The position numbers were made by a program, and so were the translations under genes. The notes below the pieces were generated by a model. That model was given only the letters and a program-made list of their open reading frames with translations. It did not search any database and was not told where the DNA came from. A DNA stretch of 64,000 bases, from assembly GCA_005883215.1 (NCBI GenBank), contig VAYS01000009.1, positions 158,958 through 222,957 on the forward strand, in the 5' to 3' direction. Origin of the DNA: Actinomycetota bacterium (GTDB lineage Bacteria > Actinomycetota > Thermoleophilia > Solirubrobacterales > Solirubrobacteraceae). Below, one piece after another: positions 32,697 through 41,280 of the stretch. Each line of letters opens with the position of its first letter. Position 1 is the first letter of the stretch.

Positions 32697-35600
32697 ATCG
32701 GCGCCGCCACGATCGCCCCCAGGTTGCCGGCGCGATCGACCGCGCGCACCGCTAGGTAGGAGGCGGTGGGCGGGATCGCCAGGCGCAGGTGCTCGCGCGC
32801 GTTGGCCGGTCCGGGAGCGGCGAGGCCCGGGACGGGGCGGGCGGAGTCGAAGTTCTCGGCCGTTATCGGCCGGTCCGAGTAGCGGACCTGGTAGGCGGCG
32901 GCCCGGCCGACCATCGCGCTGTCGCCCGGGGCGATGAAGCTGGCCACGGCCCCGGCGCCCGCGGCCCGGGTGACCGAGAGCGCCTGGACGGTGGCGGGAC
33001 GCAGCGCGTCGAGCCCGTATTGGCCGGTGTTGCGCTCGTCGTGGCGGTAGTGGCCCCACGAGTTGTTGAGCGCCGGATCGCCGGACACCCGCCACTGGAA
33101 GAGCTCGCCCTCGCGCGTGCCGTAGACCAGCTGGAGCTGACCGTTCATCCGCGGTTCCCCGACCGTGCCCGAGAACCCGGTCCACTGACCGGTGTACTTG
33201 GGAAAGTCGGGCGGCTCCAGGCCGGTCGGACCCCAGGCGTGGATGAAGTAGTCGTCGTTGGCCTCGATCGCGTTGCGGGTTCCCCCGCCGGCGCCGACGT
33301 CGGCGGTGATCGGCGCGTCGTAGAACGGGAAGCCGTCCTGGCGCTCGGGGAAGCTGGGCAGCAGGGCGCCCGAGCGTACGTCCCAGGCCTTCTCGTAGAC
33401 CTGGGGCAGCGCCGCCTGGCCCGGCTGGCCCAGGGCGAGCAGGATCGACTCCAGCCCGGTGCTCGACTGGATGTACTGGGGGGTGCCCGTCCCCAGCAGG
33501 TCCCCGAAGCCCCCCTGGCCGGTGAGGGTGAGCGTGTGCGTGTCGCCCGGGCGGTAAGGCGGGTAGGCGCTGCAGCTGGCGCTCTTGCACGACTGGTCGA
33601 GGACCTTGTAGACCGAGCCGTCGGCGTTGAGCGCCTCGACGTTGCCGGTGACCGCGCTGGAGACGATCTTCAGGCCCGAGCCGTCGACGTTGGCGAAGGT
33701 GGGCGGCGCGACGCTCTCGCCCACGAAGTCGATCGACTGGTCATAACAGAACGACAGCGATGGGAGCGCCGCCGGCCAGTGGGGTAGGTAGGCGCCGCCC
33801 GGGTGATCGTTGCCGTCGGCCCACACCCCGTAGAGCCAGGCCTTGGAGGCGGGGTTGCTGCCCACCGGGGTGAGGCCCAGCGCGGTGTCCTGGGTGGAGG
33901 CGCTCTTGCCGGAGCACTCGAAGCTCGAGACGAACACCTGCGGCTTGCCGGTGCCCAGGACATCGGCCACGCCCACCGGGTACATCAGCTTGGGATCGCG
34001 CATGTAGCGGGCGGGATCGACGCCGTCGCGGTCGAAGTCGGGCTGGGGCAGCTTGATGTCCACCGGCCAGCCCGGCAGCCGCGTCCCGTCGGGTGCCCAG
34101 GCGTAGACCATGCCGTCCCAGCCCGGGATAACGATGTCGAGCTTGCCCGTGCCCTGCAGCGGCGCGAGCACCGGCGAGGCCCACGCGCCCCGCAGCGGGT
34201 CGCGGCTGTGGGGCGTGGGCGAGCGCGGGGTGGGGACGGCGTACTGTCCGGGCGGGGTGTCCATGGTCTGCGGGAAGCCGGGCAGCGCGCGGCCGCGGCC
34301 GTCCCAGGCGTAGACCCGGCCGTTCATTCCGGTGGCCACCACGTCCAGCGTGCCGCTGTGCCCAAGGTCGCCGACCGCGATGCCCGAGAGCGGGTCGCGC
34401 TGGTTGCGAAGGTCGGGGTGGTTGGCGTAGGCGGGGGCGCTGAGGTTCTCCGGCGCCATGGGGTCGAAGCTGGCGATCGTGTCGGAGTGCACCGGGAAGC
34501 CGGGGGCCTCCTTGCCGCTGGGGCGCAGCGCGTGCACGTCGCCGTCGTAGGTGGAGAAGACCAGGTCGAGCTGGTGGTGGCCCTCGATGTCGGAGTAGGT
34601 GGGGGCGCCGCTGATCTCGGCCCCGTAGCGCTTGGGGGCGCCGTCGACCAGGCTGGGGTCGTGGCGCAGCCCTACCGAGCGACGGTCCTCGCCCTTGAGC
34701 CCGTTGGCATCGACCACGCGCAGGCGCAGAGAGACCGAGTACTGCTCGGAGCCGTCGGGCTGAAGCGTGGTCAGCGGCGGGTGCTCGTAGAAGGTGGGCG
34801 GGATCTGGCCCAGGTCCAGCGTGCCCAGCTTGCCGTTGAGCGGACCCTTGGCCGTCCCGCTGGCGATGGTGTGGAAGCTGGCGTCGGCCGGGTCGGCGCC
34901 CAGCGCGTACTCGAGCACCCAGCTGACGGCGCCGCCGGAGTTGACGCGCGAGGGCGCGAGCTTGCCGTAGACGGCCAGCGACGGGGTGGTCTTCGGATCG
35001 ACATACTCGAACCAGTTGGGGGAGCCGATCTCGGCGGTGGGGGGGAGCTTGCCCGCCATCACCGCGGCGGTGGCCGCGCCGATGTCGGGTCGCCCGTAGC
35101 CGTACTGGCTCGACCAGTTGCTGTGGGTGGCGTCGGTGGTGGACAGCGGGTTGCCCGGCCACTGGCGTGCGGTGTGCGGCGACTGGGTCTGGGGGACCAC
35201 CGGCGAGGCCGTGTCCATCATGATCTGCTTGACCTCGTCGGGCCGAAGCGCGCTGGGGATGACTCCCTGGTCGCGGGCGTTTAGCCCCGCCGACTGCACC
35301 ATGCCCAGCATCGAGGCCATGAACGGCGTGGCCCCCGAGGTGCTCGTGCCGTAGCCGGAGAAGACGTTGTGGGTGCCGTAGCTGGTGGTGCTCGAGCGCG
35401 CCCGAAACCAGGTGGTGGCGTTGGCCTGCAGGCCGGTCCCGTGCTGGTCGAAGGACAGCGAGTTGCCCGGGATGACGTGGTTGAACAGCATCCCGTCGGT
35501 GTGGTCCATCGAGTCGAAGTCGTTGGAGTCCAGGGCCAGCGACACGCCGTGGTCGTAGGCGTAGTCGATCGCCTTCTGGTTGAACGAGCTGTAGGCGTAG

Positions 35601-36499
35601 GAGACGACCACCGAGCTGATCGTCGTGACCCCTAGGTCGGCGGCGTAGAGGATCGCCGCGCCCCAGTGATCGGGGCGCCCGAGGCACTCGGCCCCCTGCT
35701 TGATCGGGACCACCGTGCACGTCCGGCACTCGCCCACCCCGGCATAGCCGTTGTTGGCCTCGCCGGCGATGTCGCTGATCAGCCCCGGGGCGTGGCCGTA
35801 GGCGGTGTCCTCGGTCTGGGGATCGTTGGTGTTGCGATCGAAGTTCCACCCCGAGACGTCGTTGGGGTAGCCGTTGCCGTCGTTGTCAAAGCGCCCGCCC
35901 GCCGGGCAGCCGCCGGTGCCGATCTGCCCGTTGGCGATCTGGCAGTGCCCGAAGACGGCGATCAGGTCCTCCGGCGAGAGGTAGGGGGTGTGCTGGCCGG
36001 CGACGTGGACCGCATTGAGGTACTGGTGCTGGCCGCCGGGGACGCACGACCACGTCACCCCCTCCTGGTGGTTGGTGAACGGCGCCATCCCGCTGGCACA
36101 GGATGGGTTGACCCGCGGGTCCTGGGCATAGTCGCGGACGTCGAAGTGACCGTCGCCGTTGAGGTCATAGGCGCCGTGGTCGGCGCCGGAGGAGTCCTGG
36201 GGGTAGGGCAGCTCGCGCTTGTTGAGGCGGGGCTGGCCGCCGCACGAGGTGCTCAGCGCGCCGTAGAGGTTCCACTGCTCGTTGTTGTTGCACTGGGAGG
36301 TGATGTCGGCGGTGGTGGTCTGGGACTCGCACGGCGCGAAGTCCGGGTCGGTGGGCGTCGACTGGCTGTCGGCCCGCACCGGGCTGTGCCCGGCCAGCGC
36401 GAGCGCCAGCGCGGTGATGAGCGCGAGCAGGGCCAGCGCCGGCGCCACGCGCCGTCTGGCCTGCCCTGCCCCTCCTGCGTGCACGCTTGTGCCTCCCAC
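32684..36499 (-). CDS. large secreted subtilase-like (S8) protein with repeat region, probably non-proteolytic
   Basis: This is a 1271-residue protein with a signal peptide (hydrophobic about 20-38, ending VRADS). The N-terminal half resembles S8 peptidases: a DNDGNGYPNDVSGWNF calcium-type segment, a histidine in AYGHAPGLISD and a serine region GTSTSGATPFMAS. The first catalytic block, normally a strand ending in D-x-G before these, is not visible; the protein passes from NLYGALS directly to LNKRELPYP. The His block also lacks the usual HGTHV. From about 600 to 1170 there are at least five FG-GAP/PQQ-like repeats (for example GDLGHSGTLDVVATGMNGRVYAWD), probably a beta-propeller. Likely a secreted binding protein. 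Start GTG. Confidence 0.75.
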   Translation of the reverse strand: MGGTSVHAGGAGQARRRVAPALALLALITALALALAGHSPVRADSQSTPTDPDFAPCESQTTTADITSQCNNNEQWNLYGALSTSCGGQPRLNKRELPYPQDSSGADHGAYDLNGDGHFDVRDYAQDPRVNPSCASGMAPFTNHQEGVTWSCVPGGQHQYLNAVHVAGQHTPYLSPEDLIAVFGHCQIANGQIGTGGCPAGGRFDNDGNGYPNDVSGWNFDRNTNDPQTEDTAYGHAPGLISDIAGEANNGYAGVGECRTCTVVPIKQGAECLGRPDHWGAAILYAADLGVTTISSVVVSYAYSSFNQKAIDYAYDHGVSLALDSNDFDSMDHTDGMLFNHVIPGNSLSFDQHGTGLQANATTWFRARSSTTSYGTHNVFSGYGTSTSGATPFMASMLGMVQSAGLNARDQGVIPSALRPDEVKQIMMDTASPVVPQTQSPHTARQWPGNPLSTTDATHSNWSSQYGYGRPDIGAATAAVMAGKLPPTAEIGSPNWFEYVDPKTTPSLAVYGKLAPSRVNSGGAVSWVLEYALGADPADASFHTIASGTAKGPLNGKLGTLDLGQIPPTFYEHPPLTTLQPDGSEQYSVSLRLRVVDANGLKGEDRRSVGLRHDPSLVDGAPKRYGAEISGAPTYSDIEGHHQLDLVFSTYDGDVHALRPSGKEAPGFPVHSDTIASFDPMAPENLSAPAYANHPDLRNQRDPLSGIAVGDLGHSGTLDVVATGMNGRVYAWDGRGRALPGFPQTMDTPPGQYAVPTPRSPTPHSRDPLRGAWASPVLAPLQGTGKLDIVIPGWDGMVYAWAPDGTRLPGWPVDIKLPQPDFDRDGVDPARYMRDPKLMYPVGVADVLGTGKPQVFVSSFECSGKSASTQDTALGLTPVGSNPASKAWLYGVWADGNDHPGGAYLPHWPAALPSLSFCYDQSIDFVGESVAPPTFANVDGSGLKIVSSAVTGNVEALNADGSVYKVLDQSCKSASCSAYPPYRPGDTHTLTLTGQGGFGDLLGTGTPQYIQSSTGLESILLALGQPGQAALPQVYEKAWDVRSGALLPSFPERQDGFPFYDAPITADVGAGGGTRNAIEANDDYFIHAWGPTGLEPPDFPKYTGQWTGFSGTVGEPRMNGQLQLVYGTREGELFQWRVSGDPALNNSWGHYRHDERNTGQYGLDALRPATVQALSVTRAAGAGAVASFIAPGDSAMVGRAAAYQVRYSDRPITAENFDSARPVPGLAAPGPANAREHLRLAIPPTASYLAVRAVDRAGNLGAIVAAPIQRP

Positions 36500-36628
36500 T
36501 CCCCGGCTCCCCGGCGACGCCGGCCCAACCCGTCGAGGGCGGGGTGATAGCGCGCCGCGGGGCCGCTTGTCAAACCGCCACCGTCGCGGCGTCGGGCCCC
36601 GACGGGCGCTTGGGGGCCGCGGGGGAAG

Positions 36629-37726
36629 CTAGGCGGCGGCGGCGCTCAGCGACGACAGCGCCTGGGCCAGGCGCCCGACACCCTCCTCGATCTGCTCGGG
36701 CGTCACACCCGAGTAGGCCAGGCGCAGCGTGTTCTCGCCCCCCTCTAGGAGGAAGTCGGTTCCCTTGACGAAGGTCACCCCGCGCTGGGCCGCGGCCGCG
36801 GCCAGGGCGGCCACGTCGGTCCCCTCGGGTAGCGTGACCCACATGAAGTAGCCGCCGTCGGGCTCGACGAACTGCGCCTCGGGCAGCTCCCGGCGCAGCG
36901 CCTCGGCCAGCCGCTGGGCGCGCTCGGCCAGCGCGCGGCTGACCGTCTCGATCGAGCGCTCGAGCGCCCCCGAGACGCAGAAGCGATAGACGATCGACTG
37001 AGCGACCATGTTGGGCGAGATGTAGGTGCCGGTGGCGAGCTTGACGATGTCGGCGATCGTTTCGGCCGGCCCCACCAGATAGCCCACCCGGATCCCCGGG
37101 CACACCGTCTTTGAGAACGAGGAGGCATAGACCACCCGCCCCCGGCCATCGAGCGAGAGCATGGTCGGCGAGGCCTGGCCGCGAAAGCGCAGGGCCACGT
37201 AGGGGTCGTCCTCGAAGATCGTGAACTCGTGCCGGTCGGCCAGCTCGAGCAGCCGCTGGCGCTTGTCGCCCGAGAGCGTGTACCCGGCCGGGTTCTGGAA
37301 GTTGGGGATGATGTGGGCCAGCCGCGGCCTCAAGCCGTCGCCGAGCATGGCGGCCAGCGCCTGGACGTCGATCCCGTCGGGCTGGAGCTCGACCATGCGC
37401 ACGTCGGCGCCCAGCTGGCGCAGGGACAGCAGCGTGCGGTCGTAGGTCGGTCGCTCGACCACCACCTCATCGCCCGGGCGCACCAGGTGCTCGAACAAGA
37501 ACGCGTCGGCCTGCATCGAGCCGTTGGTGAGGAACACCTGCTCGGGGCCCACGCCGTGGCGGGCGGCGATCCACTCGCGCAGGGGCGGGTAGCCGACCGC
37601 CGTGCCGTAGGCGGTCGTTCCCGCCGGGTCCTCGGCGAAGGCCTCCTGCGCCGCCGCGCGCAGGCCGTCGACGTCGACGATGTCCAGCGAGGGCGCGCCG
37701 CGGGCGAAGGAGATCTGCTCGGCCAT
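36629..37726 (-). CDS. PLP-dependent aminotransferase class I/II (2-aminoadipate type)
   Basis: This 365-residue fold-type I aminotransferase has the Schiff-base Lys206 in SSFSKTVCPGIRVGYL. The PNFQNPAG substrate loop and FEDDPYVALRF (the Asp binding the pyridine nitrogen and the Tyr) are present. It matches the MocR/AadN-like group without an HTH domain, which includes 2-aminoadipate and multi-substrate aromatic or branched-chain aminotransferases. The amino-group donor and acceptor cannot be deduced. A TAAGCT hexamer ends 6 nt before the ATG with no ribosome binding site, so the transcript is probably leaderless. It is downstream of nothing on its strand except sucCD, 42 nt away, which may share transcription. 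Confidence 0.85.
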   Translation of the reverse strand: MAEQISFARGAPSLDIVDVDGLRAAAQEAFAEDPAGTTAYGTAVGYPPLREWIAARHGVGPEQVFLTNGSMQADAFLFEHLVRPGDEVVVERPTYDRTLLSLRQLGADVRMVELQPDGIDVQALAAMLGDGLRPRLAHIIPNFQNPAGYTLSGDKRQRLLELADRHEFTIFEDDPYVALRFRGQASPTMLSLDGRGRVVYASSFSKTVCPGIRVGYLVGPAETIADIVKLATGTYISPNMVAQSIVYRFCVSGALERSIETVSRALAERAQRLAEALRRELPEAQFVEPDGGYFMWVTLPEGTDVAALAAAAAQRGVTFVKGTDFLLEGGENTLRLAYSGVTPEQIEEGVGRLAQALSSLSAAAA

Positions 37727-37732
37727 GGCCGG

Positions 37733-37738
37733 AGCTTA
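37733..37738 (-). promoter_or_regulatory. -10-like TAAGCT, 6 nt before the aminotransferase ATG
   Basis: On the minus strand TAAGCT is followed by CCGGCC and the ATG at 37726. There is no ribosome binding site, so a leaderless start is predicted. Confidence 0.4.
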
Positions 37739-37768
37739 CGACCTCGACCTCGGCGCCGCAGCTTGGCT

Positions 37769-38653
37769 CTAGGCGCCGTCGGCGCCCAGGATGTCGGCCG
37801 CGATCTCGGCCACCTGGGTGGGGGTGCGCCCGACGCGGACCCCGTGGGCCTCCAGGGCCTCGGCCTTGGCCTGGGCGGTGCCCTTGGAGCCGGACACGAT
37901 CGCGCCGGCGTGACCCATGGTCTTGCCCGGGGGCGCGGTGAAGCCGGCGATGTAGCCCACCACCGGCTTGGAGACGTGGGCGGCGATGTAGTCGGCGGCC
38001 AGCTCCTCGGCCTCGCCGCCGATCTCGCCCGACATCACCATCAGCTCGGTCTCGGGATCCTGCTCGAACAGGGCGAGGATGTCGATGAAGCTCGAGCCGG
38101 GCACCGGGTCGCCCCCGATACCCACGATCGATGAGTTGCCAAAGCCACGCTGGGCGAGCTCGTTTCCGATCTGGTAGGTGAGCGTCCCCGACCGCGACAC
38201 CACGCCGACGTTGCCGGGCGAGAAGAACGCGGCGGGGATGATGCCGACGTTGGCCTTGCCCGGCGAGAGCACGCCCGGGCAGTTGGGCCCGATCAGCCGC
38301 ACGCTGGGGGTGCGCTCGAGCTGGGCGCTGACCCGCAGCTCGTCGTGGGCGGGGATGCCCTCGGTGATGGCCACGATCGTCTGGATGCCGGCATCGGCGG
38401 CCTCCAGGATGGAGTCGGCGGCAAACGGCGGGGGCACGAAGATCATCGCCGTGTCGGCGTCGGTCTCGGCCACCGCCGAGCGGAAGGTGTCGAACACCGG
38501 CACCCCCTCGACGTCCTGCCCGCCCTTGCCCGGCGTGACCCCGGCCACCACCTGGGTGCCGTAGCGGCGATTGTTCATGGCGTGAAAGCTGCCCTCGCGG
38601 CCGGTGATGCCCGACACGCACAGGCGGGTGCCCTCATCGACGAGGACGCTCAT
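37769..38653 (-). CDS. sucD: succinyl-CoA synthetase alpha subunit
   Basis: This 294-residue subunit binds CoA and carries the phosphohistidine (in KTMGHAGAIVSG). The CoA-binding Rossmann part shows VSGITGREGSFHA and VTPGKGG. Further blocks are IGPNCPG, SRSGTLTYQIG and GIGGDPVPGSSF. With SucC it interconverts succinyl-CoA and succinate with ATP or GTP formation. Start ATG at 38653 overlaps the sucC stop by 4 nt (ATGA), so the two are translated in 1:1 coupling. In this genome it would also drain succinyl-CoA made by methylmalonyl-CoA mutase. Confidence 0.95.
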   Translation of the reverse strand: MSVLVDEGTRLCVSGITGREGSFHAMNNRRYGTQVVAGVTPGKGGQDVEGVPVFDTFRSAVAETDADTAMIFVPPPFAADSILEAADAGIQTIVAITEGIPAHDELRVSAQLERTPSVRLIGPNCPGVLSPGKANVGIIPAAFFSPGNVGVVSRSGTLTYQIGNELAQRGFGNSSIVGIGGDPVPGSSFIDILALFEQDPETELMVMSGEIGGEAEELAADYIAAHVSKPVVGYIAGFTAPPGKTMGHAGAIVSGSKGTAQAKAEALEAHGVRVGRTPTQVAEIAADILGADGA

Positions 38654-39813
38654 CGGCTGCCCGGGGCCACGGCCTCGCCGGCCAGCTCGACCACCTGCTC
38701 GGCCGCCTCGTTCATGGTCCGGGCGGTGCGCAGGTTGGGCAGCTCGGCCTCGGCCAGCAGGCGGCGCCCCTCCTCGTCGTTGGTGCCGTCCAGGCGCACC
38801 ACGAACGGGACCTGGGGCTGGACCTGGTGAAACGCCTCGATCAGGCCCCGCGCCACCTCGTCGCCGCGGGTGATCCCGCCGAAGATGTTGAACAGCACCG
38901 CCCGCACCTTGGGATCGGACAGGATCACCTCGACCGCGCTGGCGATGGCCTCGGCCTTCGAGCCCCCGCCGGCGTCGAGGAAGTTGGCCGGCCGGCCGCC
39001 GGCCTGGGCAACCACGTCCAGCGTCGACATCACCAGGCCGGCGCCGTTGCCCAGGATGCCGATGTCGCCGTCGAGCTTGACGTAGGTCAGGCCGCGCTCG
39101 CGGGCCATGCGCTCCTGCTCGTCCTCGGCGGCGGTGTCGCGCAGGGCCGCATTGTCGGGATGGCGGAACAGGGCGTTGGCGTCGAGGGTGACCTTGGCGT
39201 CCAGGGCGCGCACCTCGCGCCCGGCGGTCACGATCAGCGGGTTGACCTCGACCAGCATCGCCTCCTCGGCCACGAAGGCCTCGTAGAGCCGGGCGAGCAG
39301 GGCCCCGACCGGCCGCACCACGTCGGCCTCCACGCCGGCGCCGAACGCCAGGCGGCGGGCGTGGAAGTCGCAGAAGCCCAGCAGCGGGTCGACGTGCAGG
39401 GTGGCGATCGCCTCGGGCTCGGTGGCCGCCACCTCCTCGATGTCCATGCCCCCCCGGGTGGAGAGCATCACCAGCGGCGCCCGGGCGCTGCGATCGAGGA
39501 CGATCGAGGCGTAATGCTCGGCGGCGATCTCCGACGCCTGCTCGATCCACAGCTCGTGCACGGTCAGGCCGCGGATGTCCATCCCCAGGATCGCGTCGGC
39601 GTGCTCGCGCGCCGCCTCGCGGTCGGCCGCCACCTTGATGCCTCCCAGCTTGCCCCGTCCGCCGATCTGGACCTGGGCCTTGACCACGCAGGGGTAGCCG
39701 ATCTCCTCGGCGGCCGCCACCGCCTCGTCCACGCTGGCGGCCGGCCGGCCCTCGGGCACGGGGACGCCGTGGCGGCGCAGGAGCTGCTTTCCCTGGTACT
39801 CGAGCAGGTCCAC
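38650..39813 (-). CDS. sucC: succinyl-CoA synthetase beta subunit
   Basis: This 387-residue ATP-grasp subunit opens MDLLEYQGKQLLRRHGVPVPEG. It contains VVKAQVQIGGRGKLGGIK for nucleotide binding, GNGAGLVMSTLD and the INIFGGI-like LFNIFGGITRGDEVA near the SucD interface. It pairs with SucD encoded just downstream. The start is GTG at 39813. On the minus strand a TAGAGT hexamer ends 12 nt before the start, which would give a leader of only about 5 nt; no ribosome binding site is visible. The divergent HAD gene starts 88 nt away, and a perfect hairpin lies between them. Confidence 0.95.
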   Translation of the reverse strand: MDLLEYQGKQLLRRHGVPVPEGRPAASVDEAVAAAEEIGYPCVVKAQVQIGGRGKLGGIKVAADREAAREHADAILGMDIRGLTVHELWIEQASEIAAEHYASIVLDRSARAPLVMLSTRGGMDIEEVAATEPEAIATLHVDPLLGFCDFHARRLAFGAGVEADVVRPVGALLARLYEAFVAEEAMLVEVNPLIVTAGREVRALDAKVTLDANALFRHPDNAALRDTAAEDEQERMARERGLTYVKLDGDIGILGNGAGLVMSTLDVVAQAGGRPANFLDAGGGSKAEAIASAVEVILSDPKVRAVLFNIFGGITRGDEVARGLIEAFHQVQPQVPFVVRLDGTNDEEGRRLLAEAELPNLRTARTMNEAAEQVVELAGEAVAPGSR

Positions 39814-39855
39814 GAGCGGGCGCGCACTCTAATCGAAGGTTCATAATTGGGGCCA

Positions 39856-39882
39856 AAGCGCTCCCGCCCGGCGGGAGCGCTT
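39856..39882 (+). promoter_or_regulatory. perfect 12-bp hairpin in the leader of the HAD gene
   Basis: AAGCGCTCCCGC, a 3-nt loop CCG, and GCGGGAGCGCTT form a perfect 12-bp stem ending 18 nt before the HAD ATG at 39901. A CATAAT hexamer at 39842-39847 could be its -10, placing the stem in the 5' leader. It could be a translational control element or a protein-binding palindrome; a terminator is less likely because both flanking genes diverge. Confidence 0.6.
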
Positions 39883-39900
39883 CACGTCCACCGAGGGCCG

Positions 39901-40581
39901 ATGCCCCTTCCCGCCAAGCCCACATTCATCACCTTCGACGTCTACGGCACCCTGATCGACTGGGAGACCGGGATCTACGAAGCGTTCAAGCGCGAGGCCG
40001 AACGCGACGGGTTCACGATCGAAAAGGACGAGCTGATCTCGCTGTTTCACGAGATCGAGCGCGAGATCCAGGCCGGCTCCTACGAGCTCTACGCCGAGGT
40101 CCTGCGCCGCACGGCGGTGGAGATCGCCAAGCGCCTGAAGTGGCCGCTGGAGCCCTCGCGGTCGGGCTTTTTGCCCGACTCGGTGCCGGCCTGGAAGCCG
40201 TTTCGGGAGACCAAGCCGGCGCTCGAGCGCACGGCCAAGAAGTACAACGTCGGTCTGCTCTCCAACATCGATGACAAGCTGCTCGGGCAGACCCGGCGCC
40301 ACCTGCCGATGGACTTCGACCTGGTGGTGACCGCCCAGCAGGTGCGCTCCTACAAGCCCGACTCCGCCCACTTCACCGAGTGCGCCCGGCGGATCGGGGG
40401 CAAGAAGGGGTGGGTGCACGTGGCCAGCAGCTACTACCACGACGTCGAGCCCTGCCTGAAGGCGCGCGTGCCGGTGATCTGGGTCAACCGCAAGAAGGAA
40501 AAGCTCGAGTCAAATCAGCGCAAGCCGACCGCGGTGGTGCCCAACCTGCGCGAGGCGGTCAAGCTGGTCGGCGCCACCTAG
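39901..40581 (+). CDS. HAD-family hydrolase, 2-haloacid dehalogenase-like
   Basis: This 226-residue protein has motif I FDVYGTLIDWETG with nucleophile Asp15 in the FDVYGTL form typical of L-2-haloacid dehalogenases. Motif II is LLSNIDDK, with Lys in SYKPD as motif III, and an ASSYYHDVEPC segment stands where VGD usually gives motif IV. The four-helix cap is inserted after motif I. Substrates of this branch are haloacids or small phosphate esters; which one is unknown. Start ATG at 39901 has GAGG 4 nt upstream; a longer frame begins at 39847 inside the hairpin and is not preferred. The broken MBL gene follows 16 nt downstream. Confidence 0.85.
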   Translation: MPLPAKPTFITFDVYGTLIDWETGIYEAFKREAERDGFTIEKDELISLFHEIEREIQAGSYELYAEVLRRTAVEIAKRLKWPLEPSRSGFLPDSVPAWKPFRETKPALERTAKKYNVGLLSNIDDKLLGQTRRHLPMDFDLVVTAQQVRSYKPDSAHFTECARRIGGKKGWVHVASSYYHDVEPCLKARVPVIWVNRKKEKLESNQRKPTAVVPNLREAVKLVGAT

Positions 40582-40597
40582 GCGACGGGGCGCCGCC

Positions 40598-41280
40598 GTG
40601 CGCGCGCTGGCCGTCCACCGCGACGTCGTCGTCCTGGTCAGCCGCGTGTGGCAGACCACGTGCACGCTGGTGCGCGGCGGCGACGAGGGCTTTGCCATCG
40701 ACTCGCCCGTCTACCCCGACGAGCTCGAGGCGGCGGGCGAGCTGGCCCGCCAGGCCGGCTTCGATGTGCGGGGGCTGCTCGCCACCCACGCCGACTTCGA
40801 CCACCTGCTGGGCCCCCTGGCCTTCCCCGGCGCGGCGCTGGGGGTGGCCGAGACCACGGCGGCGCGGCTGCGCGCCGAGCCCGGCGCGCCCCAGCGCGAG
40901 CTGCGCGCGTTTGACGCCGAGCACTACGTGGCCCGGCCGCGCCCGCTGTCGCTGGGCGCCGTCCAGGCGCTGCCCGTGCCCGGGGCGATCTCTCCCCGGT
41001 GGAGATCCCGGTGATCGGCGCCGGGGGCCTGGACGCCTATCGGGCCACGCTCGAGCGCCTGGCCGAGCGCCTGGCCCAGGCCGAGCAGGTGATCCCCGGC
41101 CACGGCGAGCCGCTCGAGGATCCGGCCGCCCGGCGCATCCTCGACGAGGATCGCGCCTACCTCGAGGCCCTGGCCGGCGCCGACCCCCGCCCCGTGCTGC
41201 CGGCCGGGCGCGCGAGCTCGCGCCAGCGCCAACTGCACGCCCAGAACCTGGCCGCCGTCGCCGAGCGGGGTCGTCCCTAG
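40598..41280 (+). pseudogene. MBL-fold hydrolase gene broken by an internal deletion and frameshift
   Basis: Frame 1 from GTG 40598 encodes about 127 residues of an MBL-fold protein with the metal motif THADFDH near residue 64, and runs to QALPVPG near 40985. Homologous sequence then continues in another frame (40987-41280): GDLSPVEIPVIG followed by AYRATLERL and VIPGHGEPL. The middle third, which carries the G-H-T/S-x-G histidine segment and most of the strand before the metal-binding aspartate, is missing. The two halves are joined at about 40980-40990, so neither open frame (40598-41014 or 40999-41280) is a complete enzyme. Either a decayed gene or an assembly error. The end overlaps the APC permease by 4 nt. 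Confidence 0.7.
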
